This document shows, one piece after another, positions 28,734 through 37,172 of a stretch of DNA of 64,000 nt. The notes beneath the pieces are model-generated. The model saw only the letters and a list, made by a program, of their open reading frames with translations. It was not told the DNA's origin and made no database searches. Within the stretch, counting starts at the first letter, position 1, and each line of letters begins with the position of its first letter. This stretch comes from an uncultured Collinsella sp. (GTDB lineage Bacteria > Actinomycetota > Coriobacteriia > Coriobacteriales > Coriobacteriaceae). Where the stretch lies: contig CAKUFW010000001.1 of the NCBI GenBank assembly GCA_934650975.1, positions 1-64,000 on the forward strand, read 5' to 3'. The translations under genes were made by a program, and so were the position numbers.

Positions 28734-31184
28734 ATGAAAAAATCAGTCCTGTTCGCGCCGATTGTTCCTGCATGCTTCGCTGTCGCTGCCTTGTGTTCTC
28801 CCATTCAGGCTTACTCAATTGAGCTGGCTACCCCGAATGATGGGGCCCTAGCTTCTTCGGTAGTTTCTGCTGAAGATGATTCGATCGAAGCCGACGGAAC
28901 TTCAGAAAAGGATTCCTTGGGGTCCACGGAAGATGCCGGCGATAACACTTCTGGCGATGCGCAGGCCCCTGCTATGGGTGACGATGAGACTAGCGCTTCT
29001 TTTCCTGTTCCGGATGCTCCTGTTGAGCCTTCCGCATTGCCTTCGAATCCTCAGATTTCCGATCTGCCCGCAATGAACATCGATGAGGGCGTCTATGAGA
29101 TCTCTAATGCCGGCTCTAAAAGGGTCCTCGATGTCACGGGCGGCTCATGCGATAACGGCGTCAATGTTCAGCAGTATGGTCAAAACGGTACGCCCGCCCA
29201 GCGCTGGAGAATCGAGAAGTTTAATGGGCATTATTTGCTCGTAAATGTCGCGAGCGGCAAGGCACTCGATGTGTCTGGCGGTAACGGTGCAAACGGCACG
29301 AATGTTCAGCAATATGTTCTCAACCATACGAATGCGCAGCTTTGGGACTTTGTTGCCCGCCAAGATGGCGGCTATTTTATAAAGTCCTGCCTTGGTGACT
29401 ACGTGCTTGATATCTCTGGCGGCAGCGTGTCCAATGGGGGAAACGCGCAGGTTTATAGCTGGAATGCTACGAATGCACAGGTCTGGAATCTCGTTAAGAT
29501 CGCTCAGACTATCGATGACGGACTGTATCGACTTGGCTCCATGCTCAACGGCGGTCAGGTTGTCGATGTCACAGGTGGCTCTTTAAGCGATTCGGCGCAA
29601 ACTCAGCTTTATGGTTCCAATGATACGCTTGCTCAGTATTGGACGTTTACGTATAACAAGTCGACGGGATACTATACGGTTCGCTCTGCGGTATCGGGTA
29701 AGGTTCTTGATTGCCGCGGCGGTGGCGTTTCGAATGGAACCGCGGTTCAACAATATGCCGAAAACGGTACGACCGCTCAATGGTGGCGCGTCGTTATGAA
29801 TGCCGACGGCAGCGTGTCTCTTGTTTCCGCCAAAAGCGGTTTGGCCCTTGATGTTACAGGGGCTAATTCTGCCAACGGAACTAAGCTGCAGCTCTATTCA
29901 CAAAATGGAACGCTCGCGCAAAAATGGACGCTTTCGGTTCCGACGGTCTTTGTTCGAGACGGACTGTATGAGATCTACTCTCGCGTAGACGGTAACCGTC
30001 TCATCGATGTCTCTGGTGGGTCGAAAGCTGACGATGCTAAATTGCAGGTGTGGAATCGCAACGGCACCTTGGCGCAGAAATGGTCGGTTAGCGTTTGCGA
30101 TGATGGGTCAGTTCTTATCAAGGGTGCAAATTCGGGTAAGTACCTTTCGCAAAGCGATGGCAAGCTGATCAGCGTTAAGGAGGCTGCGGAAGGTTCCCAC
30201 TGGATTCCGCGCGTGGCTCCAATGGGCGGTCTTGTTCTTGTGAATGCAGTCTCGGGCGCTGTGATTGACTTGACCGGCGCCAATGCCGCTGCAGGCACCG
30301 CGATTCAGATGTACGCCAATAATTTTACGGCAGCTCAGGCATGGCGTTTCGTTGCGGTTTCGCTTATTGACGATGGCTATTATGTTGTGGTGAACCAATC
30401 GAGCGGTAATCGTGTTCTGGATGTTGCCGACGGATCCAGCAGTGCCGGAGCTCGAGTGCAGCTGTATTCCGCTAATGGAACGAATGCGCAAAAGTGGTAT
30501 GTCCGTTCTTTGGGAAACGGTGCCTACAGTCTGACTGCCTTTGTATCTGGGAAGGCGCTCGACGTGCCGAGCGCTAACGCATCTAATGGCGCTTCTGTTC
30601 AGCAATGGGACTGGAATGGTTCTAGTGCACAAAAGTGGCTGCTTCGCCTTGCCGATGGCGGCGGCATCGCAATTTATTCGATGCTTACTGACGGTTCTTT
30701 TGCTTTGATGGACAGCGATAACGGTCTTGTTCTTGGCAATGGTAGTAGCGACTCATGGCGCTTTGATACTACGATTGTTTCTGAGCAACCTTACGCTGAC
30801 GCTAACGGTGTGCAACGGAGACTCGTCGACATTGCTTACTCCACTCCTTCTCCTGGATTTAACCTCTGTTCTGAGTGGATATCGCGCGTGTTTAACGCGG
30901 CGGGTTACGGTTATGCAAATGGCGATGCCTGCGACATGTTTTGGTCTTATTGCCATGACAGCAACCGCGCTAATTTGAAAGTTGGTATGATTATTGCTGT
31001 CCCGTCTCACTCCAATACGTGGGCAGGGTCCATCTGGGGCCATTTTGCAATTTATATTGGAGACGGCAAAGTAATTGAGAACATTGGTCGTGTTAACGTC
31101 CGTGGGCTTGATGACTGGGTCAATTATTACGGGACGACGTATACGCCGCTTTGGGGTTGGTATCGCAATATCGCCCTTTGTTAG
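28734..31184 (+). CDS. Secreted ricin-repeat array protein with divergent NlpC/P60-like domain
   Basis: The shortest array protein, 816 residues. Signal peptide (MKKSVLFAPIVPACFAVAALC...), acidic/Pro-rich linker, then 12 ricin-type subdomains (four trefoils). The final ~130 residues hold FNLCSEWISRVF (Cys712), GHFAIYIGDGKVIEN (His770, Glu782), the Cys-His-polar order of the NlpC/P60 superfamily, but without the DCSG motif seen in the preceding gene, and with a long loop between. It may be a YycO- or amidase-like variant; a different bond from its neighbour is plausible but not shown. A possible RBS (GAGG) lies before ATG 28734. Confidence 0.82.
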   Translation: MKKSVLFAPIVPACFAVAALCSPIQAYSIELATPNDGALASSVVSAEDDSIEADGTSEKDSLGSTEDAGDNTSGDAQAPAMGDDETSASFPVPDAPVEPSALPSNPQISDLPAMNIDEGVYEISNAGSKRVLDVTGGSCDNGVNVQQYGQNGTPAQRWRIEKFNGHYLLVNVASGKALDVSGGNGANGTNVQQYVLNHTNAQLWDFVARQDGGYFIKSCLGDYVLDISGGSVSNGGNAQVYSWNATNAQVWNLVKIAQTIDDGLYRLGSMLNGGQVVDVTGGSLSDSAQTQLYGSNDTLAQYWTFTYNKSTGYYTVRSAVSGKVLDCRGGGVSNGTAVQQYAENGTTAQWWRVVMNADGSVSLVSAKSGLALDVTGANSANGTKLQLYSQNGTLAQKWTLSVPTVFVRDGLYEIYSRVDGNRLIDVSGGSKADDAKLQVWNRNGTLAQKWSVSVCDDGSVLIKGANSGKYLSQSDGKLISVKEAAEGSHWIPRVAPMGGLVLVNAVSGAVIDLTGANAAAGTAIQMYANNFTAAQAWRFVAVSLIDDGYYVVVNQSSGNRVLDVADGSSSAGARVQLYSANGTNAQKWYVRSLGNGAYSLTAFVSGKALDVPSANASNGASVQQWDWNGSSAQKWLLRLADGGGIAIYSMLTDGSFALMDSDNGLVLGNGSSDSWRFDTTIVSEQPYADANGVQRRLVDIAYSTPSPGFNLCSEWISRVFNAAGYGYANGDACDMFWSYCHDSNRANLKVGMIIAVPSHSNTWAGSIWGHFAIYIGDGKVIENIGRVNVRGLDDWVNYYGTTYTPLWGWYRNIALC

Positions 31185-31199
31185 TTTGGATTTAGGTTG

Positions 31200-34100
31200 A
31201 TGGATATGCGCAAGAAAACTTGTCTTGCATCGTCGTTGATGGTTGCTCTCGGTCTGCTTTGCGGTCTGGGGGCAACCCCTGTTTTTGCCGATGATGCTAC
31301 GCTTCCTGTTGATGCCTCTCTGGAGGAACGTCTTGCCTATGGCGAGGCGCACCCCGACGAGGATTTGGGTACCTACACTGCCGGCAGCTCAATGGAGGGC
31401 GAGCCACTCGCCGCTGCGCTCGATACTCGTTCGGCTAATGGATCTCCCTATTGGGGCGGTACCAACGCCTCTAAAACGTTCTATAACGGATACGACGAGG
31501 TCTTTGCCTCTCCTGCCCTTAAGGTTATTGACGTCTCGGAGTGGCAGGGGACGATTGACTGGAACAAAGTTAAAAAATCTGGTGTGGATGCGGTCATCTT
31601 GCGTTTTGCACATTCAACGAGTCATTTCGATAAGCAGTTTGAACGCAATTTGAGCGAAGTTCGTCGTTTGGGAATTCCGTTTGGCTTGTACATCTTTAGT
31701 ACTGCCCAGAATTCGAATGATGCTACAAGTGAGGCCTACTTTACTCAGCAGATTGTGAGCAAATACGGTCTATACGATTTGTCGTTGCCGATTTTCTATG
31801 ACCTTGAGGCGTTTTACGACAGCAACGGTAATCCAATATCGCCCAATAGCGCCTCGGCATACGAGGGCATTGTGAATGCGTATTTCAATACGTTGTCTGG
31901 TTTTGGCATAAGCAACGTGTCCATTTATTCCGGTCGTTGGTATACGGATACCTATCTTAAAGCCGCTAGCGTGCGCCCTCGCGTTTCCTGGATTGCAGAG
32001 TACGGCTCTAAACTTAGGACCTCGTTTAGCTGTGCTGGCCAGTATGGATGGCAGTACACTTCATCTGAGCGTCTTGATGGCATTACCGCCAACACGGTCG
32101 ACATGAGCGCTTTTTCCTCTGCCGATTTTATTAATGTGCTCAATCTGCCCCATTTTGCTCTAGATGAGGGAACCTACTACATCAATTCGATTGCAAAGGA
32201 TTCCTCGGGCGTTACTGTCGGCAACGATGGCAACCTTTCTTTACTCGGCGCTCAGGGATCAGCTAATCAGCGTTTTGCACTCGAGCCTGCTGACTCTGGG
32301 GCGTATCGCATCAAGAGCGAGTCGACTGGGCAGTATCTCTCTGTGGCAGATGGGAACGCGCAGAGTGGTTCTGCGGTTGTTCAGGCGTCGTATGCTCAGG
32401 ACGATCACCAGCTGTGGCACGTTCGTGCTGCTGACAATGGATTCTACATTCAGTCCGCTCTTGGCAACTGGGTGCTCGACTTAAAGGACGGCGGTACGGC
32501 GGATGGCACTTCGGTTCGCATCTGGGCTCCGAATAAATCGACTGCGCAGCGCTTTACGTTTGCTTCCGCATCGGCGGTAAAAACCGATATGGCTTTTTCC
32601 ATAAAGAGCGTGCTCAACCCTCAGCTTGTTATGGATATCTACGGAGGTTCATCGGATAACCGAGCGCGGCTCCAGATCTATAACGCCAACAATAGCCAGG
32701 CTCAGATGTTTACGTTTAAGCAAGTCGGCAATGGCTTGTACGAAATCGTAAACGTTAACTCTGGCAAGCCCTTTGAGGCGCAGGGCGGTTCTGTCTCTAA
32801 TGGTGGAGCAATCTCCCAGTATTCATCCAACGGTACTTGCGCACAGCATTGGTCTGTTATTGATTGCGGCAATGGCGAGTACTCGTTCATTAATTCAAAA
32901 TCCGGTAAAGCCATTGACGTTCCCAGCGCTAATGGCGTGAGTGGTGCTGCGCTTCAAATCTATACCTATAACGGATCTGATGCCCAGAAATGGACACTTG
33001 CTGCTGCGCGCACCGTTCGTCAGGAGCTTAACGATCTTGCTGCTTCGGGCAAGGGACTTGTGAAGGAGGGCGTTGAGTATGCCATTGGCTCTGCTTCCGA
33101 GCGTCAGGTCTTCGATATTACCGATGGGTCTACGAATTCCGGTGCGAATCTTCAGCTTTACGCATCTAACGCAACTAACGCCCAGCGTTGGAAGTTTTCG
33201 TATGACAAGTATGGTTATGTGACCATAACGAATGTCGGTTCGGGAAAAGTTCTAGATGTCTCAGGCGGCAGCAAGAAAGCTGGCACAAACGTTCAACAGT
33301 ATGCTCCTAACGGTTCTTGGGCCCAGAAGTGGATCCTCGTTGATTGCGGGGACGGCTCCGTCAAGATCTGCTCTGCGATTAGGACAGCCTTTGTCTTGGA
33401 TCTCACCGGCGGATCAACTGCAAATGGCGCAAATGTGCAAGTTTACGACGATAACGGCACCGCTGCGCAGCGATTCCATTTGTATACTGTCGGAGATGTC
33501 TTTAAGGCTCAGACAATTGATTCTCAATCTGCCGTTGTTACGGCTTCTGACGGTCGCGTATTTGATGTGACCGGCGGTAGTATGGACAGCGGGGCTGCCA
33601 TTCAGCTTTATGGCGCTAACGGGACGATTGCGCAGGCCTTTGGCTTTGAATATGATGCCGACAAGGGCCTATATGCGATTAAGTCTGCGAAATCCTACCG
33701 GTATCTATATGCCCAGGGTGGCGATATTGTTCCTGGTGCCTCGGTTAAGCAAGGAGACGCTTCGCCTTCATCGCTAACTTATAACTGGACTATTGAAGAT
33801 GCTGGTAATGGTTCATACCATATCGTGAATGCCGCTTCTGGTTGTGTTTTGGGCGTGAGTGCTTCCGGTAAATTAGTCACGGTAACCAGAGGCGATGCTC
33901 GCGAGCTTGCGGTCGCATTCGTTCCGTCAGCCTTTAAGTGCTTGCGTTCTGAGCAGGACGCTGATGCTGCGGCACACGTGTCTGATTTGGCTGACGGTGA
34001 GTATCTCGTGAGCTCGAGCAAGAACTATTCGTTCGTGTTGGATGTTTCTGGTGGTTCAAAAGACAATAGTGCCAATATCCAGCTATATAAGTCCAACATG

Positions 34101-36179
34101 AGCAATGCACAGCGATGGATCGTTTCCCACGATGATAAGGGCTACGTTACGTTTGCCAATGCAGGATCCAATAAGGTGATTGATGTTGCGGGAGGAAACG
34201 CCTCCGCAGGAACTAACATTGCTCAATATGTCTCCAATGGAACATTTGCTCAAAAATGGATTGTTTCCAAGCAATCCGACGGTTCCTACCTTATCGAGAG
34301 TGCTCTTAGGCCCGGGTTTTATCTTGGTTCTAGGGGAGGCAATGCGTCCAATGGAATCAATGTTGAGTTGAGCGCCAGCGAGGGCAACTCGCGTTTTGCA
34401 TTGCTGAGCACGTCTCCGTCAGTTGCCAAATGCGACGATATTCTTCCAAAAGGATATTTCACGCTGAGTCCTGCCTGCAGCTCTACTGGAAAGGTCATCG
34501 ACATTGCCGGTGGCTCAAGCTCCGATGGGGCCAATGTTCAGCTTTACAACAGCAACGGTACGCTTGCTCAGCTGTTTAGCTTTGAATACTACGACGGATA
34601 CTATTTAATTCGTAATGCACAGTCTCAAAAAGCGCTTGACGTGGACGGTGGTAAGTTAATTCCGGGTTCCAATGTCCAACAATGGGCCTGTGATAACGAG
34701 AACTCTAATAGGCTTTTTGCGGCCGTGGACAATGGCGATGGCACCTTCTCTTTTGTGAGTAAGTCTACTGGCTTGGTTTTGGACGTTGCTGGAGCTTCGG
34801 ATAGCGATCGGGCGAATCTAGATGCATATCTTCCCAATGGAAGCGCTGCTCAGAAGTTTACGCTTCGCCGGGTTACAGAGTATTTGAGCGAGGGCGCCTT
34901 TTCCTTTGAGTCGGCCACGACATCGAAAGTTCTGGACGTAGCTGGTGGGTCTATGGAGGACAGGGCCGCGGTTCAGCTTTATGCATCGAATGATACGCTT
35001 GCTCAAAAATGGTATGTGAGCAAAGTGCCCGGCCTGGATAACACCTATGAGATTGAGTGTATCGGTTCGGCGAAGGTTCTTTCTCTAACTGATGAAGGTA
35101 AACTCGTTCAATTGACATCTAATGGTGCCGATTCCCAGCGGTGGCACAGTGCGCTCTCTGGCGGCAAGGTTGCGTTGCAAAATGTAGCCACAGGTCAGTA
35201 TCTCTGTGTTTCCGGTTCATCTGCGACGTTAGGTATGGTTGATTCGCTTGAACTGCCTGGTGTTCGTTTTGATGTAAAGCGCGTCGGTGTTCTGTCTGAA
35301 GGGTCATATACCATTCAGCTAATGTCTAATCGGTCTCAGGTGTTCGATGTATCTGGTGGCTCAACAACCGCTGGTACATCAGTTGGTTTTTACGGTTCGA
35401 ACGGAACGGCGGCTCAGATCTGGGATGTTCGCAAGAATTCCGATGGAACGTATGAGATTTCTAGCGCTAGATCTTGTAAGCCGCTCGATATAAAGAATGG
35501 TAACCAGACGGCTGGTAACGGCGTTCAAATTTGGACCCGCAACGAGAGCAGCGCTCAAAAATGGAAATTGGTATACAACAGGGGAGAGGGCTATACGATT
35601 CAGTCGACCAGCGGGCTCATTCTCGCTTCAGTAGATGGTTCGCTCGCACTTAGCGAGGATTGTGGCTCCACTGATCAGCGCTTTGCTTTTGAGAATGCAA
35701 CTTACATTCCTCCAACACTGACTGGTGTTCAGTGGAAGGGGTGTGCTCATTATTCGTCGTCTCGTTATGGCGAAGACTGGAGCGTGATCGTGATCCATAT
35801 TTCGGAGTGCACGTCACTTTCACAGATCGACAATACGTTCTGGGGCTCGCGTGAGGCATCGGCTCATTATGGCGTGGCGCCGGGGCAGATTCATCAGTAT
35901 GTTGGCCTCAACGACACGGCTTGGGCCGTTGGCAACTGGGAATGGAATAAGCGTTCGGTATCTATCGAGCATGTGGGAACAACGGCTAATCCGCCTTCGT
36001 ATGCCACTCTAGATACCAGTGCGCAGCTTATGGCCGCGCTTGCAAGATCTAAGGGTTGGAGACATCTAACGATGGGTGATAATGTCGGAATTCACAAGTG
36101 GTATTCATCGACTAGTTGCCCTGCTGGAACGGATGTCAACTGGCTGGTCGCGAAGGCAAATCAGTATTTGGGCAACTAG
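31200..36179 (+). CDS. Giant secreted wall hydrolase: GH25 muramidase, 24 ricin-type units, Amidase_2
   Basis: A protein of about 1659 residues; ATG 31200 or 31206 could be the start, as the AGG-type site is ambiguous. After a signal peptide (...TPVFADD) comes a GH25 domain (~105-310): VIDVSEWQG with Asp111 and PIFYDLEAF with Asp201 and Glu203, the catalytic set of this lysozyme family. Then 24 ricin-type subdomains (eight trefoils). The last ~150 residues are an Amidase_2: VIVIHISE (His1533), SIEHVG (Glu1590), and HKWYSSTSCPAGTD (His1632, Cys1640) as zinc and catalytic residues. One polypeptide could thus cut both glycan strands and the amide bond to the stem peptide. Start lies ~15 bp after the previous gene. 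Confidence 0.9.
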   Translation: MDMRKKTCLASSLMVALGLLCGLGATPVFADDATLPVDASLEERLAYGEAHPDEDLGTYTAGSSMEGEPLAAALDTRSANGSPYWGGTNASKTFYNGYDEVFASPALKVIDVSEWQGTIDWNKVKKSGVDAVILRFAHSTSHFDKQFERNLSEVRRLGIPFGLYIFSTAQNSNDATSEAYFTQQIVSKYGLYDLSLPIFYDLEAFYDSNGNPISPNSASAYEGIVNAYFNTLSGFGISNVSIYSGRWYTDTYLKAASVRPRVSWIAEYGSKLRTSFSCAGQYGWQYTSSERLDGITANTVDMSAFSSADFINVLNLPHFALDEGTYYINSIAKDSSGVTVGNDGNLSLLGAQGSANQRFALEPADSGAYRIKSESTGQYLSVADGNAQSGSAVVQASYAQDDHQLWHVRAADNGFYIQSALGNWVLDLKDGGTADGTSVRIWAPNKSTAQRFTFASASAVKTDMAFSIKSVLNPQLVMDIYGGSSDNRARLQIYNANNSQAQMFTFKQVGNGLYEIVNVNSGKPFEAQGGSVSNGGAISQYSSNGTCAQHWSVIDCGNGEYSFINSKSGKAIDVPSANGVSGAALQIYTYNGSDAQKWTLAAARTVRQELNDLAASGKGLVKEGVEYAIGSASERQVFDITDGSTNSGANLQLYASNATNAQRWKFSYDKYGYVTITNVGSGKVLDVSGGSKKAGTNVQQYAPNGSWAQKWILVDCGDGSVKICSAIRTAFVLDLTGGSTANGANVQVYDDNGTAAQRFHLYTVGDVFKAQTIDSQSAVVTASDGRVFDVTGGSMDSGAAIQLYGANGTIAQAFGFEYDADKGLYAIKSAKSYRYLYAQGGDIVPGASVKQGDASPSSLTYNWTIEDAGNGSYHIVNAASGCVLGVSASGKLVTVTRGDARELAVAFVPSAFKCLRSEQDADAAAHVSDLADGEYLVSSSKNYSFVLDVSGGSKDNSANIQLYKSNMSNAQRWIVSHDDKGYVTFANAGSNKVIDVAGGNASAGTNIAQYVSNGTFAQKWIVSKQSDGSYLIESALRPGFYLGSRGGNASNGINVELSASEGNSRFALLSTSPSVAKCDDILPKGYFTLSPACSSTGKVIDIAGGSSSDGANVQLYNSNGTLAQLFSFEYYDGYYLIRNAQSQKALDVDGGKLIPGSNVQQWACDNENSNRLFAAVDNGDGTFSFVSKSTGLVLDVAGASDSDRANLDAYLPNGSAAQKFTLRRVTEYLSEGAFSFESATTSKVLDVAGGSMEDRAAVQLYASNDTLAQKWYVSKVPGLDNTYEIECIGSAKVLSLTDEGKLVQLTSNGADSQRWHSALSGGKVALQNVATGQYLCVSGSSATLGMVDSLELPGVRFDVKRVGVLSEGSYTIQLMSNRSQVFDVSGGSTTAGTSVGFYGSNGTAAQIWDVRKNSDGTYEISSARSCKPLDIKNGNQTAGNGVQIWTRNESSAQKWKLVYNRGEGYTIQSTSGLILASVDGSLALSEDCGSTDQRFAFENATYIPPTLTGVQWKGCAHYSSSRYGEDWSVIVIHISECTSLSQIDNTFWGSREASAHYGVAPGQIHQYVGLNDTAWAVGNWEWNKRSVSIEHVGTTANPPSYATLDTSAQLMAALARSKGWRHLTMGDNVGIHKWYSSTSCPAGTDVNWLVAKANQYLGN

Positions 36180-36397
36180 CCTGTTATTTGAAAGCTAATA
36201 CAATTGGCTACGTCTCCAATCATCACATATCCGCAATCCTAGGAGAGGTTGTTATGCCAGCAAGAGGTATCCTTCCTGGCTGTTACACGTCCGTTTGTGT
36301 AGAGGGGTAAATGAAAAGGCCTGAGGCCATCTGGTTTCGGTAGTGTCCCGATTGTTGGTGCAATCGCCTAGAATTCGATCGTCATCCTGCTCCAATA
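36180..36397. other. Non-coding stretch with IS256-end-like sequence
   Basis: Besides the possible 18-codon frame listed separately, I see no gene. The run ATTCTAGGCGATTG, read on the minus strand just past the IS256 remnant, resembles ATTCTAGGTGATT after the other IS256 remnant (about 51820), so 36340-36397 may hold an IS right end. Confidence 0.4.
36254..36310 (+). CDS. Possible 18-residue peptide or truncated gene start
   Basis: ATG 36254 is preceded by AGGAGAGG at ideal spacing and reads MPARGILPGCYTSVCVEG before TAA. A strong ribosome site in front of so short a frame suggests either a small peptide or the cut-off start of a gene lost when the IS256 copy and array fragment arrived. No family recognised. 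Confidence 0.25.
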   Translation: MPARGILPGCYTSVCVEG

Positions 36398-36649
36398 TCA
36401 TGCCGCCTTCCTTCCTATCGGATTATCCGCCACCATGAGCTCGATGATGCACCTGGCACGCTCCCTGGCGTCCCCCGTGCAGGAAGCCGCGGGAGTGCCT
36501 GCGTTCTTCCCATATGCCTTCGCGATCGAATCCACGGTGAACCGGCGCCTTGATGCCCAGTCCTCATCCTTCTCGGCAAACACGGCCCCGAGCATGCATG
36601 GGGGCTCCTCGATGGGAACACCTGCATCGCGCGGGACCGGCCGGTCCCG
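36398..36649 (-). pseudogene. IS256-family transposase, C-terminal remnant
   Basis: On the minus strand the frame reads MLGAVFAEKDEDWASRRRF and ends VADNPIGRKAA before the stop at 36398. This matches the C-terminal tail of IS256 (mutator-type) transposases and the second remnant at 51249-51800 (MMGAVFSEMDEDWAGRRWF, VADNPIPGRKAV). A further piece (SRAMQVFPS) continues upstream in another frame, so there is a frameshift near 36605. All of the DDE catalytic core is missing. Confidence 0.75.
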
Positions 36650-36650
36650 C
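36631..36650. repeat. Perfect 20-bp palindrome at the IS256/array-fragment junction
   Basis: GCGGGACCGGCCGGTCCCGC is its own reverse complement. It lies exactly where the IS256 similarity (minus strand) gives way to the ricin-repeat fragment (plus strand), so it may mark a rearrangement joint. Confidence 0.6.
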
Positions 36651-36652
36651 CC

Positions 36653-36950
36653 TTCGACATCGCCTCCGCTGCGGACAGGGACGGGGCGAATGCGGATGCC
36701 TGCCCCCCCCAACGGCACCGCCGCCCAGCGCTTCTCACTCGTCGCGCAGGAGGACCTGCTCGAGGAGGGGGTGTATACTGTTGCGAATCCTACTTCCAAT
36801 TAGGTTCTGGACGTTCAAGGTGGATCGCTCGATGAAGGGGCTTGTGTGCAGCTCTATGATTCCAATGGCACGTTTGCGCAGAAGTGGAATCTTGTTCTTG
36901 TTCCGAAGGGGTCAAGTAGCAAAAGGACGGAGCGCGGATCGTATTATTGA
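36653..36950 (+). pseudogene. Fragment of a sixth ricin-repeat array gene
   Basis: Two and a half repeat units are readable: FDIASAADRDGANADAC, then after a frame change in a run of eight C (36703-36710) NGTAAQRFSLV...EDLLEEGVYTVANPTSN, an in-frame TAG, and VLDVQGGSLDEGACVQLY with FAQKWNLVLVPKG. The order matches units 18-19 of the GH25/amidase gene (LDAYLPNGSAAQKFTL...YLSEGAFSF). The first half is far richer in GC than the second and than the intact arrays, which suggests a chimera or a foreign relative. No start, signal peptide or enzyme domain is present. Confidence 0.75.
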
Positions 36951-37172
36951 GGCGTATTCTCCGCAAGTAGGAGCTCGCTTTGCTATTGTATATTCTTCGA
37001 CACCTATTCTTGCTGTCGTTCGCCCCCTTTGTATAAAGATGGGGATGCAGATTGCATCCACGGCCGCTTACTTATGGGAGCTTTTGAGTAAGAGGCGTTC
37101 TAGTTTTCTAGTCCCTATTGTTGGCGAGTAAAGTTGAAGCCATAATCGCCTGAATCAATTGGAGGATTCGGA
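36951..37172. other. Intergenic stretch, no gene seen
   Basis: About 220 bases between the array fragment and the flippase. I see no coding frame with family features. GGAGG at 37161-37165 belongs to the next gene. Confidence 0.5.

Larger units (their letters stand above)
18260..35700 (+). repeat. Tandem ricin-type trefoil subdomain repeats across five genes
   Basis: Roughly 90 related units of about 40-50 codons run through five genes (18+18+18+12+24 by my count). The protein consensus is VLDVxGGSxxxGxNVQxYxxNGTxAQRW; the AQRW corresponds to the QxW of ricin B-type lectins. DNA identity between units is only moderate, so the array is old and not likely to be collapsing by simple recombination. 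In each gene the number is a multiple of three, consistent with whole trefoil folds. Confidence 0.85.

Noticed and set aside
21634-31352. Several 200-320 codon minus-strand frames within the array genes
   Set aside because: They lie opposite the repeats, share their periodicity and lack ribosome sites or recognisable domains.
18260-35700. A CRISPR array or satellite DNA, because of the dense repetition
   Set aside because: Repeats are in-frame coding units of about 40-50 codons with diverged DNA and no constant direct repeats separated by unique spacers.
36254-36310. A bacteriocin or peptide pheromone gene
   Set aside because: The 18-residue frame has no leader, processing site or transporter next to it; it is listed only as a possible small frame.
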